In this document: one piece after another, positions 12,390-24,464 of the stretch
Position numbering within the stretch: the first letter of the stretch is position 1
Layout of the letters: the number at the start of each line of letters is the position of its first letter
DNA from: Icerya purchasi
Lineage: Eukaryota > Arthropoda > Insecta > Hemiptera > Monophlebidae
NCBI GenBank assembly: GCA_039619475.1
Contig: CM077115.1
Span: forward strand, 414,788,557 to 414,852,556
Length of the DNA stretch: 64,000 nucleotides
Reading direction: 5' to 3'
Notes under the pieces: generated by a model
Told to the model about the DNA's origin: nothing
The model's input: only the letters and a program-made list of their open reading frames with translations
The model's database searches: none
Program-made: the position numbers and the translations under genes

Positions 12390-15300
12390 CTTTCCGCTTT
12401 TTAAAATCATTAAGTTCCTTAGTAATTCCAGAATAATTTTTAGAGACCTCTGATCTGCGTGAAAAAAAGTTAAATTCTAGGAAACCGACCGCGAAGCTGA
12501 AGCTTTCCTTAAGCCGGTACTCACGTCCATCACTAAACATAACCACCCACATAGTTAATGGATTTTTACGCAAATGTGTTTTTCCGCGACAGTGGTCGAT
12601 TTCCTGATAGTTGCTATGACAAACCTTCTAATAAAGCATCATTTTACAGACCGATTGCGCTGGCTTCTTGTTTCAAAAAAATGTTTCGAGATTGTATTTA
12701 AGAACAGACTTGCACGGTGGACTGAAAATAATAATTTTTTTCCCGCACGGTCTATTTGGTTTCAGACCGGGCCTGGGAACCATTGATTGCGTCACCCATA
12801 TTTACTTAATGATATCTACTTATCTTTTTTAAACAATGAGTTTTTAGTCGCGACTTTCTTGCATACGGAGGAAGCCTTCGATAATGTATTGATTCTCATT
12901 TTAGCAGAAAGGTTGAGGAAATCAGGTATCCTCGAGAGTCTAGCCAAATCCCTCTGTTCCTTTTTTTTTTTTTTTTAAATAGTCTCGTTTCTCCTTAATC
13001 CAGTCAATCATGAATTCACTATCAAACACGCTTATAGGACGCTGGCTCATCCGTTCTGAACCCGATATTATTTAACTTTTATGTCTTGTCTTTATTCCAC
13101 ACTCCGATGATATCTCCGAACTCACGAACATTGTGTCATATGCTGATGATTTTATTATCCATAATATAAATAAAAACATCTCTCTCTCTCTCTCTCTCTG
13201 TATTCGTGAAAATTAATTCTGTGTTGTAATGAAACTTTGCATGATATTAGACTAAATATATCTCCTGCCAAGTCAGCGTTTTCCATTTTTACAACCGTAG
13301 ATTATCCTTCTCTCGTCATCTTGCAATTAACATCAGTGAAGAGCCTATTTCGATAGTTACCTGTTTCAAGTAGTTAAGGATGCATTTCGATACGAAACTA
13401 AACTGGCGTTTCGCCACATATTACCATAAACAAATTTTAAAAATTACACTAATCCGCTTAAAGTCATTGGTAACAGCTTGTGGGGCACGGCAATTTTTAA
13501 TTTAATTTTTAGAACCCTAATTATTTCTCGCCTTGACTGTGATTCTATGTTCTAAAGTTCGGCCTCCAAATCTAATTTGTCTAAACTTGACGTTATACAA
13601 AACCTTTGCCAATGCATCATTATCGGCAATGCAAGGTCTTCTCTGATTGCGTGTCTCCCAGATCGAGAATAAAACACTTCCCCCTTATTTATCAGAAGGA
13701 ATGTTCTTACTAATACCGATATATGCTCAAATACTGTAATTACCGATTCCCTTCTTTAATACGACGGCTTAATCAGCATCTATTGGAGATTTGTTTCTTC
13801 TAACTTGCCATTATTAGCAAAAAGAATCTCGATCTATCATAAATGTAGCCCCCCGCTCTTATTCCTAAGGTTCCATTTCTCTACTTCTGTACGTTTTTTA
13901 TTAATATGATAAATCTAAGTATTGACGACACTACGTTAGTTCAAAAAATTAAAGATGCAAATCTATCGATATCTGTATTGTGGTTCAATAATTTTATTAA
14001 TACAGATGGTGCTAAGCTAACGAGTACCAATAATCTCACTGGCCTTTCATTGTATCTATCGTTACAGTTCAAAAATTCAAGCTCTCTCTTGAGCCGTCTG
14101 TTTTTACCGTTGAATTATTGTTGGCTATCGATAAGACTCCTGATTTCATTTTGATGGTTGTCAACTGCGTATAATAAATTCACCATTTTCTCTGAGAGTC
14201 TAGGTGCTTTGATTTCAGTAGCCCGCGGCTCTTTTAATTATAAATGTCACCCGTTGTTTACGAGATCAAGATACTAAATATCTTCAAATTTTTAATAACA
14301 ATGTCTGTTTAAATTTTTGTCGAATTCCCAGTCATCGCGGGGTTGGACTAAATATGATGAGGTTTGCGCTGCTTCGAATGGAATTGTATTCCCGTTGATT
14401 CCTATCTCAGACTTACCATCACAGGAGTCATGCCATTGCCTTGGAGGATTCGATAGTTTAGATAGACAGGATACCGACAGACATTATGATATAGTTCAGT
14501 CTAATATTCCTCCGTTTTCTTGGCACTTTGATGTTCCACAATCTATTCTCGGTCGTCGTATTCTTCATAGATATATTACGATGATTTCTAGATTGCGTAT
14601 AGGGCACTTTCGTGTGTGGCATTAAATTTCGTTGACTCCTTTGGGTGCAAAAGTAACCACATTAGGTCTACCCCGTATTTTCAATTCAATTTATTTGTTC
14701 AGTTGTATACATTCTTAAATTTGTGTATCTAAAATATGGTAACCGCAAATGCGCATTGTTGCGCGAGCAGTGGTGATTATTATTATATAATTATTTTACT
14801 TTGTTAACTATTAATTATTTGCTTCTTGCCTAGTACAAAATCCAACCTAGTTACTGATAATTTTCATTTTTATCAATCCTATTGGCTCTTGTTTACAAAG
14901 CGGCATTTATTTGTTTAATATATATACAGTAGTGTTAATGTTATGTATAGCTTATTTCTAGATCACATTATGAGTTATAATAAGTACAGTTACTAGGATA
15001 TTTTAGAGTAATTCATATTTGCATTCCACAATTATACATACTCAGTGACATTAATCACATGTTGCTCAGCTGCGGCGGATATGGAAAAAGGTTTTATGAA
15101 GAATTAGTTTCATGCAGATTTTTCCCTCCATATGATGTTCATTATTTACCTTATTCTGGCCATACTACAATTTTTGCCACGGTCATAATTAACGATAACA
15201 TATTGGTGTTTAATTTCTGAAGTATGATGAATGGTTAAATGGATGACAGTCCAGGCCATATAAAAAAAAAAAACAAAAAAAAAACAAAAAAAAAACAACA
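12390..15300 (+). mobile_element. LINE relic with reverse transcriptase and RNase H (family 1), most complete copy
   Basis: Plus-strand pieces in order: FPRQW and YRPIALAS-like blocks of the RT entry region (12.56-12.70 kb); a degenerate QFGFRPGLGTID-like block near 12.76 kb; LAERLRKSGI; the catalytic VSYADDFIIH (YADD at 13139-13150); LNISPAKSAFSIF; IIGNARSSLIACLPDRE in the RT thumb; an RNase H start with a TDG near 14.0 kb and SVFTVELL; RIPSHRGVG near 14.33 kb; then DINHMLLSC near 15.05 kb, the CCHC-like end. A poly-A tail broken by C residues closes it at about 15260-15300. Frames shift repeatedly and stops are common. About 300 bp between 14.65 and 15.03 kb do not align and may be an insertion. 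RNase H-bearing LINE clades include I, LOA and R1; I cannot choose between them. Confidence 0.85.
13178..13199. repeat. (CT)n microsatellite inside the LINE
   Basis: About 11 CT units lie some 30 bp after the YADD codons, so the expansion has disrupted the RT frame. Confidence 0.9.
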
Positions 15301-16185
15301 AAAAAACCACCCACATCGAAAGTAACATTACGCTGAGAATATGTCGATCATCGAACAATGTCGTTAATAATAAATTTTGATTATCCAGCTTCAGTTTCTC
15401 GTCATAGTTCTAGAACGATATTTATCTCTTACTTCAGATTATACTGGTCCATTTAAAAAATTTATCGAATAGCGACATAATGTGTTTCTCCACTGGTTCA
15501 TGTATTACCGCAAAGCAACATTGGAATTAGCTTTACCGAATTTTTAGTTGTCCTTTACGTAAACCGGTTATATTCGTAACCCATTAACCCGCAGTTGTAA
15601 ACAGAGACTATACGTAACAGTTTTAAACAGTATATAATATGCATTTCGTGAAATTGTGGCGTTATCATAAGCAGAATGATTTACGAGAGGCGAGCAATAA
15701 AATAGCCCCGATGTATTTCTTATTCTCTTGATAATTTTAACGATGGCGATAGCCTTTAATTTATAACAAAAATTAGAGAAAGTACAACGCGGTATTTAAT
15801 GGGCAAAACATCAAATTGAAATCAAAATAATTGTAGCGATTTTAAAACAAGCGACCGTGAAATAGTAAAATTTAAAAAATTTATTCCTGAAATAGTTTAA
15901 ATTTTAATTTTCCTCGAACGACGTTAATGTTGTATTTTTATGATTCTGTTTAATAATTTAAACTCATATCAAATTCTATAAATGTGTATGTCTTTTTCAC
16001 ATTCAGCGATTAGTTTTTCCTTATTTCGCTCGTACTATTGGAGGCGTATACAGAGTAATCGAATACCCTTTTTTTTTTTTTTTTTCGTAAATTACAGATT
16101 AAATTTAGTTCGGGGAAATTTGGAAGCTCAAAGATATTTAAGTAGTTACTGAATATTTTTCTTTTCTCATTAAAAGGCTAAATTT
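15301..16185. other. AT-rich spacer, nothing recognised
   Basis: Contains a poly-T run near 16072. No supported frame or repeat. Confidence 0.5.
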
Positions 16186-16189
16186 GCTA

Positions 16190-17220
16190 AAAACACTATC
16201 TTCCAGTAAATAAAGCGATGATAATTTCGCTCTACAAACGTTCATCATCCGTTCGAAATTTCACTTTCTATTCTCTTATTTACGGCTATTCCCACAATTC
16301 TGTCTTTTTACATTATACATATATTATCGAATATTCTTACTTCTGATTTTGCTTTGGTGCTCTTAAATACTTTTCAATTCCAGACATTTGTATTGAATCC
16401 GGTATGCCACCACTATCTATTATTTCTCCGAAGTATTTTCTTCCCGCACATCGCATTGTTCCCTATTTTTTACCGGTGATCCGAGAAAGCCCCTAGTGGT
16501 ATCGAAGCCTTTATAATCTTTCCGGATTTTAACTTCTTGGAGTCTCGCTAGATTTTCGTTTCTTCTGATCGCCTTTCAGTTATTTGATTATTCTTGATAG
16601 CATGAACTGCCATCTCCTTTTTTTGATTGTTCCTAGGATATTATTATTCTTCGTATATACTCATTCATGCTCTTTCTTCTTTCCTTCAGTCCATTCATAC
16701 TTTAGTGCACAGCTCTCTCTCCGGCATGTCTGCTAATAAGGCGGCCGATTCTCTGACACTCAGCTTGCTGCTTTTTTTTTACTTCTTTTCTTAAGAAAAA
16801 TCCTTCAACCTCCTGCCGCCGCATAAAAATTTTTCAATTTCTCAGATTTGGCATCGGATATTTCTCTCCTTTTCTAATGATTGGTCATTTCATTCTCTGC
16901 TTAACCTATCTTAATCTACCGTTCCTTTGGCTTCTTTTACTTCCGCTTTTTTTTTTTTTTTTTTTTGGTTTTCTTTCTATTATCTCCATTATTCGCCTAC
17001 GTTTTAATCGTATTATCTCACTTTAGTTTTCATTTTCTCCTAGTTTCCTTTCTAAATGACACTCTTCATCCGACTGATAGGTCGTATCTACGACGCTGAT
17101 TTTATATGTCCTTCGAATGCTTCTTTTCTTTCTGTGGATCTATTCTTAATCATTTTTTCAGAGGTGCCTCTTGAAACCATGTCTTTATCTTCATTCCTAC
17201 GATGCTGATTGCGCCGCATT
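16190..17220 (+). mobile_element. LINE relic, RT thumb and RNase H region (family 1)
   Basis: DICIESGMPPLSI followed by PAHRIVPYFLPVI (about 16.38-16.48 kb) matches the ESGxPPL block that follows the RT thumb in LINEs. Further on, NKAADSLTLS (about 16.73 kb) resembles the NEKADSLA end of RNase H. The DNA from 16.24 to 16.45 kb aligns with 39.61-39.80 kb, a second copy of the same element. Strongly decayed; the 3' limit is uncertain. Confidence 0.5.
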
Positions 17221-19369
17221 AACAATGCCTGAAGTTATTTGACTCGACTAGACTAATAAAAATGCTTCGAATTAGCTGGAAAAAGGGAAATTGTAATCTT
17301 ACAAAAAAAAATACTTTACAGAAAAGTGGAAAACATTAAGATCATAGATGACGTTAAAATCAGAAGCGGCATTCCCCGAAGAGATTCGTCGCTGCCGTTA
17401 TAATAGATTGCGCTAATATCAATAACCGATAATATTGAATAAAACAAAAATACTCTATAATGCATTAAACAAGAACACGGAAAAATAAGTGTCATTATTT
17501 ATATACAGGAAAAACTTAAATAAATTACCGCGGTCTCAGTCAGCGGCGTACCTGAACCACTTATTCAGGAGGGGCTTCAAAAAACGGGGAAAAAATCGGA
17601 AAAGATTATCCGAAGAAGTTAATAATAATTTTAGGTTACGTGCCCTAATCACCGGAGGAATAATTATGAAACGAAATGTGTTATCACCTCTTGACATCTT
17701 TTCTTATCACAACCACAATTAAACCAAACATTTTTTATGAAAAATTTTAAATTTACAACGCGATATTTCGCTTCTTCTCTACAAAATTATCCATCATTTC
17801 TTCAGAAGATACCGCTATTTCTCTGCGGATACTTAAATATGCCACTCCGTTTAAACGACTCTCGCCGATATTATTTCTCAAATTGTTTTACATAGTCGTT
17901 TTAACGTAAAAAAAAAAGCGTCCCACTCTGATGTAACAGAAACAGGCTAGCCCTGATATTAAATCTATCTAAAATTTCGGAGGAAGGGAGTATATTCAAA
18001 TGAAATTTAAAATCGATAGATGCTTAGCCGAATTGGTCGTATCGCCATCTCCCATAGACATATAATTGATAAATCTTCACCCCTCTGTCTATGTGCGCTT
18101 ATGCGATCAGACTTCCCAACGGTCCTGAACTTATTCTTTGCTTGGCCAACCAGAACTGAACCGAGAACCGAGAAAAAGAAAGAAAAATCTTATTATTTTC
18201 ACAAATGACATTTTTTTTTTTTTTTTTAATCAGATCGACGCAAAATCTGAAAAAATTGGCTTTTCCGATAAATTAAATTTTTTTTCTAAAAAGGAGTTGA
18301 CATTGAGTCTCGGATGAAGATTAAACGATTTTTTAAAATAATTTCTAACATATAAATTGTACAGTTAATATATAAAATAAATACACAACTTTCAACGATG
18401 ATGGTATTTCAGTTAAATCGAAAGTGTTAAGAAAATTCAAGGAAATTTCAATAGTTAAAACTGTAAACATCCCAAGAATGAAAACCCCCTTAAATTTTAT
18501 GCTCGAACAAGCACCGATAATAAAAGTTAGTATGTAACGTAATTTGCATTAGTCATCACAGCAGTCAATTGGATTGATAGGTTATTAGTGTACACCTAGA
18601 TCTAGTTACAACAAAACACATATTCCAAAGGTTTTTGGTACGGATTAAAAAGGAGTTGACATTGACAAAGCACGCATATTAAAAACACACGCAAACATAA
18701 TTAAACAACTAGTATAGGTGTTAGGGAAGTATAAAAGTTAGTTAGTCGTTCAATAAGATACATTCTAAAAGCGCATACAATTATATAAATAAATAAACTG
18801 ATAAAGGTTAGCAAAATTATAACGTTCATTAGGCAACAAAAAATGCACTATCAAAAGCATTCGCAACCATGCGAGCATACCAAACAGTATAAATTAACTG
18901 ATGATTAAACCTGGTTAGTTAAAGCCTGTCTAATCTTTACTGTGATCTAATGCTGTTGTTGACTGAGGATATTCATGCATAGATGCGCTTGCAAAGACAA
19001 AAAAAAACAAAAAAAAACAAAACAAGTGTACACAGGGAAGTTTGGTGGTTGCTGAGGTAGTTGATTATAGTTATTTTTATGCAAAGTAACCACACAGTGT
19101 ATAGAAAGTGTGCGCAAAATATTTTTCAATGTTCCGCTATATAAAACTAGGAATGAAGCTCACCCTTTTTAGTATTTTAGAAGCTTCATTGTAACAGTGC
19201 AATTCCTATTACCACATCGGATGCATAGCAACAATGTAACACTAGTGCGACACTACTGCACCTCCGTTCCCTGGTGTAGAAATTGGAACTATGCTCGAAA
19301 ATATAACTATTATAATTACATTCAATTTCGCTTTTTTAGATTTTTTTTTTTCTCATTTCCTGATGAATT
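17221..19369. other. AT-rich spacer with a spaced direct repeat
   Basis: No gene seen. Frames of 77 codons (17489-17722) and 62 codons (18020-18208) show no known motif. An A-rich run with regular C interruptions lies at about 18998-19022. Confidence 0.5.
18288..18665 (+). repeat. Direct repeat of 19 bp, 359 bp apart
   Basis: AAAAAGGAGTTGACATTGA occurs exactly at 18288-18306 and 18647-18665. The sequence between them is AT-rich and not recognisable. Confidence 0.85.
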
Positions 19370-19985
19370 TATTCAATACTCTAATTTAAAAAAAAAGTGA
19401 GGATAGAGATTATCTTCTGATATACTCTGGTTTTGATCAGAAAAGATTCAGAAATTCAGCCATAAATTTCAGTTTAGCGGTTATATATCTGTTAGCGCCT
19501 GATTGATCAATTATAGCATTTTAGAATCATGTCCATTATTTTCTGAGACACTAAACAGAAATGGTTGGTTAATAGAATCGCATGTCTTCTTGAAATCTAA
19601 AAATGTACGGATGACAGGAGCGTTCCCGATTGCGCTCACTACGGTAGAATGTCGACCAAGGCGAAAACCTGTATTCGTCAATTTTTGGTTCTAATTATTT
19701 TTGTGTTCTTTGGAGCAGACATCTGAAGAGAACCTTACTAAATCCATAGTAAGAGAAGCCTCCGTCGTTGTTTACATCTTTTATATTTTCTTTCTCGCGT
19801 AATATGGATGAAAGCACATGATTGTCATTAGTTCCCTTTTTAATAGTTCTACACAATATCATCTTCACGGGGAGTCCTTTTATTTTTCAGGATGTGTACA
19901 TGTTCTTAGACTTTTCTTGCATTAATGATAATACTTCAAGATAAGGGTCAGTATAGTTTTCTCTTTGGGGAATGCAGTAACATAT
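19370..19985 (-). mobile_element. RTE-type LINE relic, reverse transcriptase part
   Basis: Minus-strand pieces give YYGFSKVLFRCLLQRTQK, EPKIDEYR, GFRLGRHST and FLDFKKTCDSIN. These follow the order and spacing of the RTE reverse transcriptase (YRGISL...K, E...IGEYQ, GFRPGRST, FIDFKKAYDSI). Later pieces (SENNGHDSKML and a LSSLFF-like block) fit the next RT segment. The first catalytic aspartate (FLDF) is kept. Frameshifts separate the pieces, and the YADD segment is not seen, so the copy is dead and truncated at its 3' side near a poly-T stretch. Confidence 0.65.
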
Positions 19986-20049
19986 TCAGATAGTTCAGGT
20001 CATACTTCACAAATATGAAATATTGTATTATAGAAAATATTGTATTAAA

Positions 20050-20402
20050 GAAAAATGGTACATTCAATGAGAAAAGCCATTAAAATAGATAATGATTTGA
20101 GAAATTCGATGATACAAAGTGGATTAAATGATCTTTCAATAATAAGTTTAGAGTCTGATCTATTAACCGATATTGAAATCAACGATATGATAATTCGCGG
20201 GCAAAAATTCAAGACGTAAAATTTTGTAAATAATTTATATTTTTAAATAAAAATTTAGTAAAAATGTTGATATTATTTATTTATCGAATAGAAATTTGAA
20301 ATTTGGAAAAAAAGTTTTTTCAACATTTCGGGGGGCCCCTTATATGTTGGAGTTCCGGGGCACGAGCCCCGTGCGTCTTTATTTAAAAACGACTCCGCCT
20401 GC
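20050..20402 (+). mobile_element. hAT transposon, 3' end with transposase C-terminus
   Basis: The frame QSGLNDLSIISLESDLLTDI then EINDMII and a stop near 20218 fits the C-terminal hAT dimerisation segment (usually RLxxLAxLSIE...). After it come GC-rich blocks GGGGGGCCCC and CCGGGGCACGAGCCCCG and a right end ACTCCGCCTG at about 20402. Read inward from the other strand this is CAGGCGGAGT, a normal hAT terminus. I could not find a matching left end, so the element is truncated. Confidence 0.55.
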
Positions 20403-20672
20403 AATTAGTAAGAACATCTCATCAATATACGTGTAGTAAAAATTGTAATGTTTTCACGAAATACATTATATATATTTTTTTAAATTATTATATTCCGTAA
20501 ATGTAATGAACCTCGTGTCATTTTTGATATACGTAATTTCTTACTTTTACATTTTTCTATTATAAAAATAATTATTTAATATATTTAATAAGCTTTTGTT
20601 AGAATCTAATTTTTCTAATAAGTTTAGCAGTTATTTTACTTTAATAGAATCAAATGCTCCCGAGGTTTCTAA

Positions 20673-20905
20673 TTATAAAATTGTACTTGTAAAGGAAAAG
20701 ACTTCCTGTCTCTCGGTAACAGCCATCCATTTTTGGATGTTGGAAATCCATGACGTCCTTCTGCGGCCAACACCGCGAACACCTATCAGTATTGTTTGGA
20801 GTAACTCGTACTTCGGCACCCGCATCAAATGACCTAGATAATTAATTTTCCTTAATTTTATTAATCTGATTAGTTCACGGTCCTTATTCACTCGTTTCAT
20901 AACTA
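20673..20905 (-). mobile_element. RTE-type LINE relic, C-terminal end of ORF2
   Basis: An open minus-strand frame reads KRVNKDRELIRLIKLRKINY, then LGHLMRVPKYELLQTILIG and GRRRTSWISNIQKW. This is the conserved end of RTE polyproteins (a KLxYLGHxMR...GRRRxSWLxNLxxW pattern). It cannot be the downstream part of the RT fragment at 19.4-20.0 kb, because on the minus strand it lies upstream of it. Two separate insertions are therefore present, with a hAT end between them. Confidence 0.75.
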
Positions 20906-22600
20906 CTTTATTATTTATTAATTAAATTTTTAATTAAAATACAGCATTCGTATATTTTGCGAAAATTAAATAACATCGAAAATAATTTTCGGTTGTTAAT
21001 AGGTTTATTAATGTACTAAATACGATTTATAACTCCTTTCCACCGGCGCAGAAAATAATTATGTTTAAATAGCGAGTTTATAAATTTGCCGATAACTCTT
21101 TTATAATTATTATTACACTTTTTTTTTTTTTAGATTTTATTGCTGCGTTATTTAGTCATTTTGATTATATCATGTATTATTACGCCTGGAATGCTAAACG
21201 TTTATTACACCCCTTATATGTGCATATGGAAAACTGTTTTCGCTTATACGAATTGTCTTAAAATTTTTGCTTTATATTTATTACATCATCTAGCATAGGT
21301 ATATGTTCTCTTCCTTTTTTTTTTTTTTTTTATGATTCGTAATAATTTATATTTAATTTCATAAACATTTCTATCATTAACAAGGTTTTTGTAAATTTCT
21401 AATTTACTTTTCATAATCTTACTTTTCATAATCTTCGTTCATGTACAATTTTTGCATCACTGCATAAATTCAATTAAACCATTAAACTAATTAATTATGA
21501 GAATACTACCGACATGATTAGAAATTTCAAAATCCCCAAAATAGTCAGCAATTTATAACTATTTAATAATATATCAGTGTTTTGTGTATGTGTATTTTTG
21601 TTAATTTAACTTCTTCAATAACACAAAAATGTCTATTATATCAGTTATCGCATTAAGAAGATAATTTTTAATCGGTGTACTTGCGTGTTTTAAGAATTAC
21701 AAATATGTGTAGGTCTCATAGAAAAGGAACGAACTACGAAATTATTGAGGAAAAATGAGAATGAAAATGTAATCTTCCGAATTTAGGAACGGCAGGAGTC
21801 GGTTGCGTAACTGGATAAGGGGGTGTTCCGGAGGTGTGCACGAGCCTTCGTTTCCAGCATATTCGGCTATTGACCTAGTTTCTCGGCGTTTTCGAGCGAC
21901 TGGAATTCGACTCCTTTGCTTAACATTTTCATTCCGTCACCGTTTATTCGCGTTGACGCCGTTTTTTTGCTATCGACATAAATTCATCTATTCGAATTTA
22001 TGTTTGTTGCACTTGTTATGACACAATTTCGAAGCGGGCAAAGTTTCGAAAAAGTTGCGAATTCCAAATAACTGCAAAAATTAAAAACACATTTCCCCTT
22101 TTTTTCTTTTTTCTAATGGTAATTTATACCGTTTGATAAAAACCCAACTAGACAAATTCTTATCTTTTTTCTTCGCAGAGACAATGCCTGAATTCTTAAT
22201 GAGAAACTTTATGCTGAACAAAAAACTCTTATAATACTGTTTAATTTACCATAGTGTTCACTAGTTGCCGTTTTTTGTTTCTTTTTCTCCTTTTTTTAAT
22301 TTCGATAAATCTTTACGATTCGGATTTACCATATACTAGAAGAGTATGGCTATTTCGTTTCAAATAAATGAAGACTATTGAAATAATAATCTTTGTTGAT
22401 GAGTTTTATTTTTGCATACTTCTGTTAAGCTCAAAAGAACCTGAGTCCTACTTCAACTTGGGCTTATTTTTTTTACCGACATCCTGGATACAAAGCGTGC
22501 ATATTTTAAAATCTATTTTCACTTGTTCATTACATATGTGTACAAGAGAGCTGTTCAGTAAAGACTGTTTTAGAAAAAATATTAACTTTTTACTCTAAGT
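20906..22600. other. Spacer; GC-richer island near 21.8-22.0 kb
   Basis: Mostly AT-rich. The part 21785-22020 is more balanced in base composition and holds a 72-codon frame without known motif; it could be a fragment of a regulatory region or an old element. Confidence 0.4.
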
Positions 22601-23232
22601 TCACCTCGATATTTTCAACATAGTCCCTTCTAAGTAAAATGCACTTGTTCTTCCTGACACTCTTTGAAGGCTTTCTCCAGGCGATTCTATGACAACTGCT
22701 TTTAAATCATGTCTAAACTTTTTATAACTGCAGGGGAATAATTTAACTGGTTTTTGGCCACCAGAGGGTATAAGAAAAAGTCGTGTGGGCCCGTATGGCG
22801 GGAGTGGTACTGTTTGGATGTTTTTAAAGGCAAGGAACTCGGTGACAATATTCGCAACATGCGCTCGTGCATTGCCATGACGAAGTTCCATCGACCGACG
22901 TGATCTCCGCGCTCGTTTGGAATATGATCCTTCATCAGCTGCTCCAAGACATCGATATAATATGCTACAGTGACTATATTTCGCAACCGGGTGACTGTAC
23001 ACCATACCGCGGTAGTCAAAGTAATGACCATTGCTTTGTCTGCAAATCAGAGTACTCTCGTTCGTTTCCAAATGATTCGTGTGCCATGAAAAACATGTGC
23101 ATTTATAGAGTCATACTGGAGTTGCCAAATATGTCTTTTTAAGATCATTATAGGTTTCAATCGGCGTTTTTTTGAACAAACCGAAAAAATTGGTGACATA
23201 ATTCACGATATCATCGAAAAACTTTTGGGGGG
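22601..23232 (-). pseudogene. Mariner transposase, C-terminal half, broken
   Basis: Minus-strand frames give AYYIDVLEQLMKDHIPNERG, then GNARAHVANIVTEFLAFKNI, PPYGPHDFFLYP, and near the end AVVIESPGESLQRVSGRTSA. This is the mariner order: (V)NAAYYLEVL, HDNARPHTA, PPYSPDLAPCDFFLFP and the C-terminal tail. The aspartate of HDNA is replaced (HGNA), a catalytic loss, while the last aspartate (HDFFLYP) remains. At least one frameshift separates the two longest frames (156 and 109 codons). No terminal repeat is evident on either side. Confidence 0.9.
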
Positions 23233-24460
23233 CGACTAAAATACACCTTAACTTTAACGGCTGTCACGAAAATTGAACTCAGTTTCGACTGTAGAAATTC
23301 ATACGACTAGTGCAGGGGGCCGCGAGCCGTTGTTTAACCTAGGTTCCGCAGTGATGACAGTCTTTACTAAATTCCCTTCGTATATTGGTTTTATAGAGCA
23401 ATGGGTCTTTCAATTTAACCCCGATACGTTCGTCGAATACTGATTGTTGCTTCGGTTGATCTGTCGGAATTATCAGTTGTTTTCCCCACTTATTGCATGG
23501 CCCGATTTGTACCAGAAGATTTCATTACACATTAGTAGTTCGGCGCATTTTTAATTCTAGACGATATCGTTTAATTATGTACGAAGCGGGCTCGATGTGT
23601 TACGATTCCATTCCGATTATAACCGAACGGAAAGAACGAGGAAATTGATGAAGAGAGGAAAAATGTTTTTGTTAGCTTGAAATGGCGTTCGATTATTATT
23701 TAATTACTGCAGCTTTATTTGAAATGTGTAAAAGTGAACTCAATTTTTTTTTACGAATTTTTGCGTTTATTTCGCATCTTTTGTTATTTTGAATTTTTGC
23801 ATTTTTTCGTCCCGATGCAGTGGCGGACAGTGATAACCACCAGCCGCGTATTCCGATAGCGATGATTAAAATACAAAAATGCGACCGCTTTTCTTGAATG
23901 GAGCTGCGCTGTCGTAAATCTGAAACAAAAAAGAGAGCGGACAATTAATTGTTTACCGTTCGTAATTTAATGAGACAACAGACGGAGTTACCCGCAAGTG
24001 AGCAAGTCCGCGACGGACAAAAAACACGTGCGCATTACAATGATCGGTACGGAATAATTTCATCGTTCGGTTCATCTCTTTTTAAACTATTCCGTAGTTT
24101 TCAAATCGTTATTACTATTGTTTCTTTATGTCTTTCTTTTTCTATATCGTTCAATCAGTTATTAGCAACCATGCAATCGGTAATTTCGTGCCTAACAGTC
24201 TTTGGCTGCCACGTAAAATTTCAATTTAATTAACTGTCCGACAAAACAGAGGATTTTTGGAGTTTGTGGCATTTTTTTGATTTGTAACCTTATTCTTTTA
24301 GTTTTCGTATTTAGGGGCAAGCGTGTGCATCCGCAACCTTTTTTTTCTGGAGTAATTCGCCGAAAAACCTATTCCGAATTTTTCATACTTGACGCGTGTA
24401 GAGACACACAGTGTAGTGTGTCAAGATTTTAGAAAAATTAGAGAATTCGGTCGCCTTCTA
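23233..24460. other. Spacer, nothing recognised
   Basis: Short frames on both strands (82 and 94 codons) overlap each other and show no motif. The 15-mer AAATGGCGTTCGATT near 23680 also occurs near 2280. Confidence 0.45.
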
Positions 24461-24464
24461 TTTT

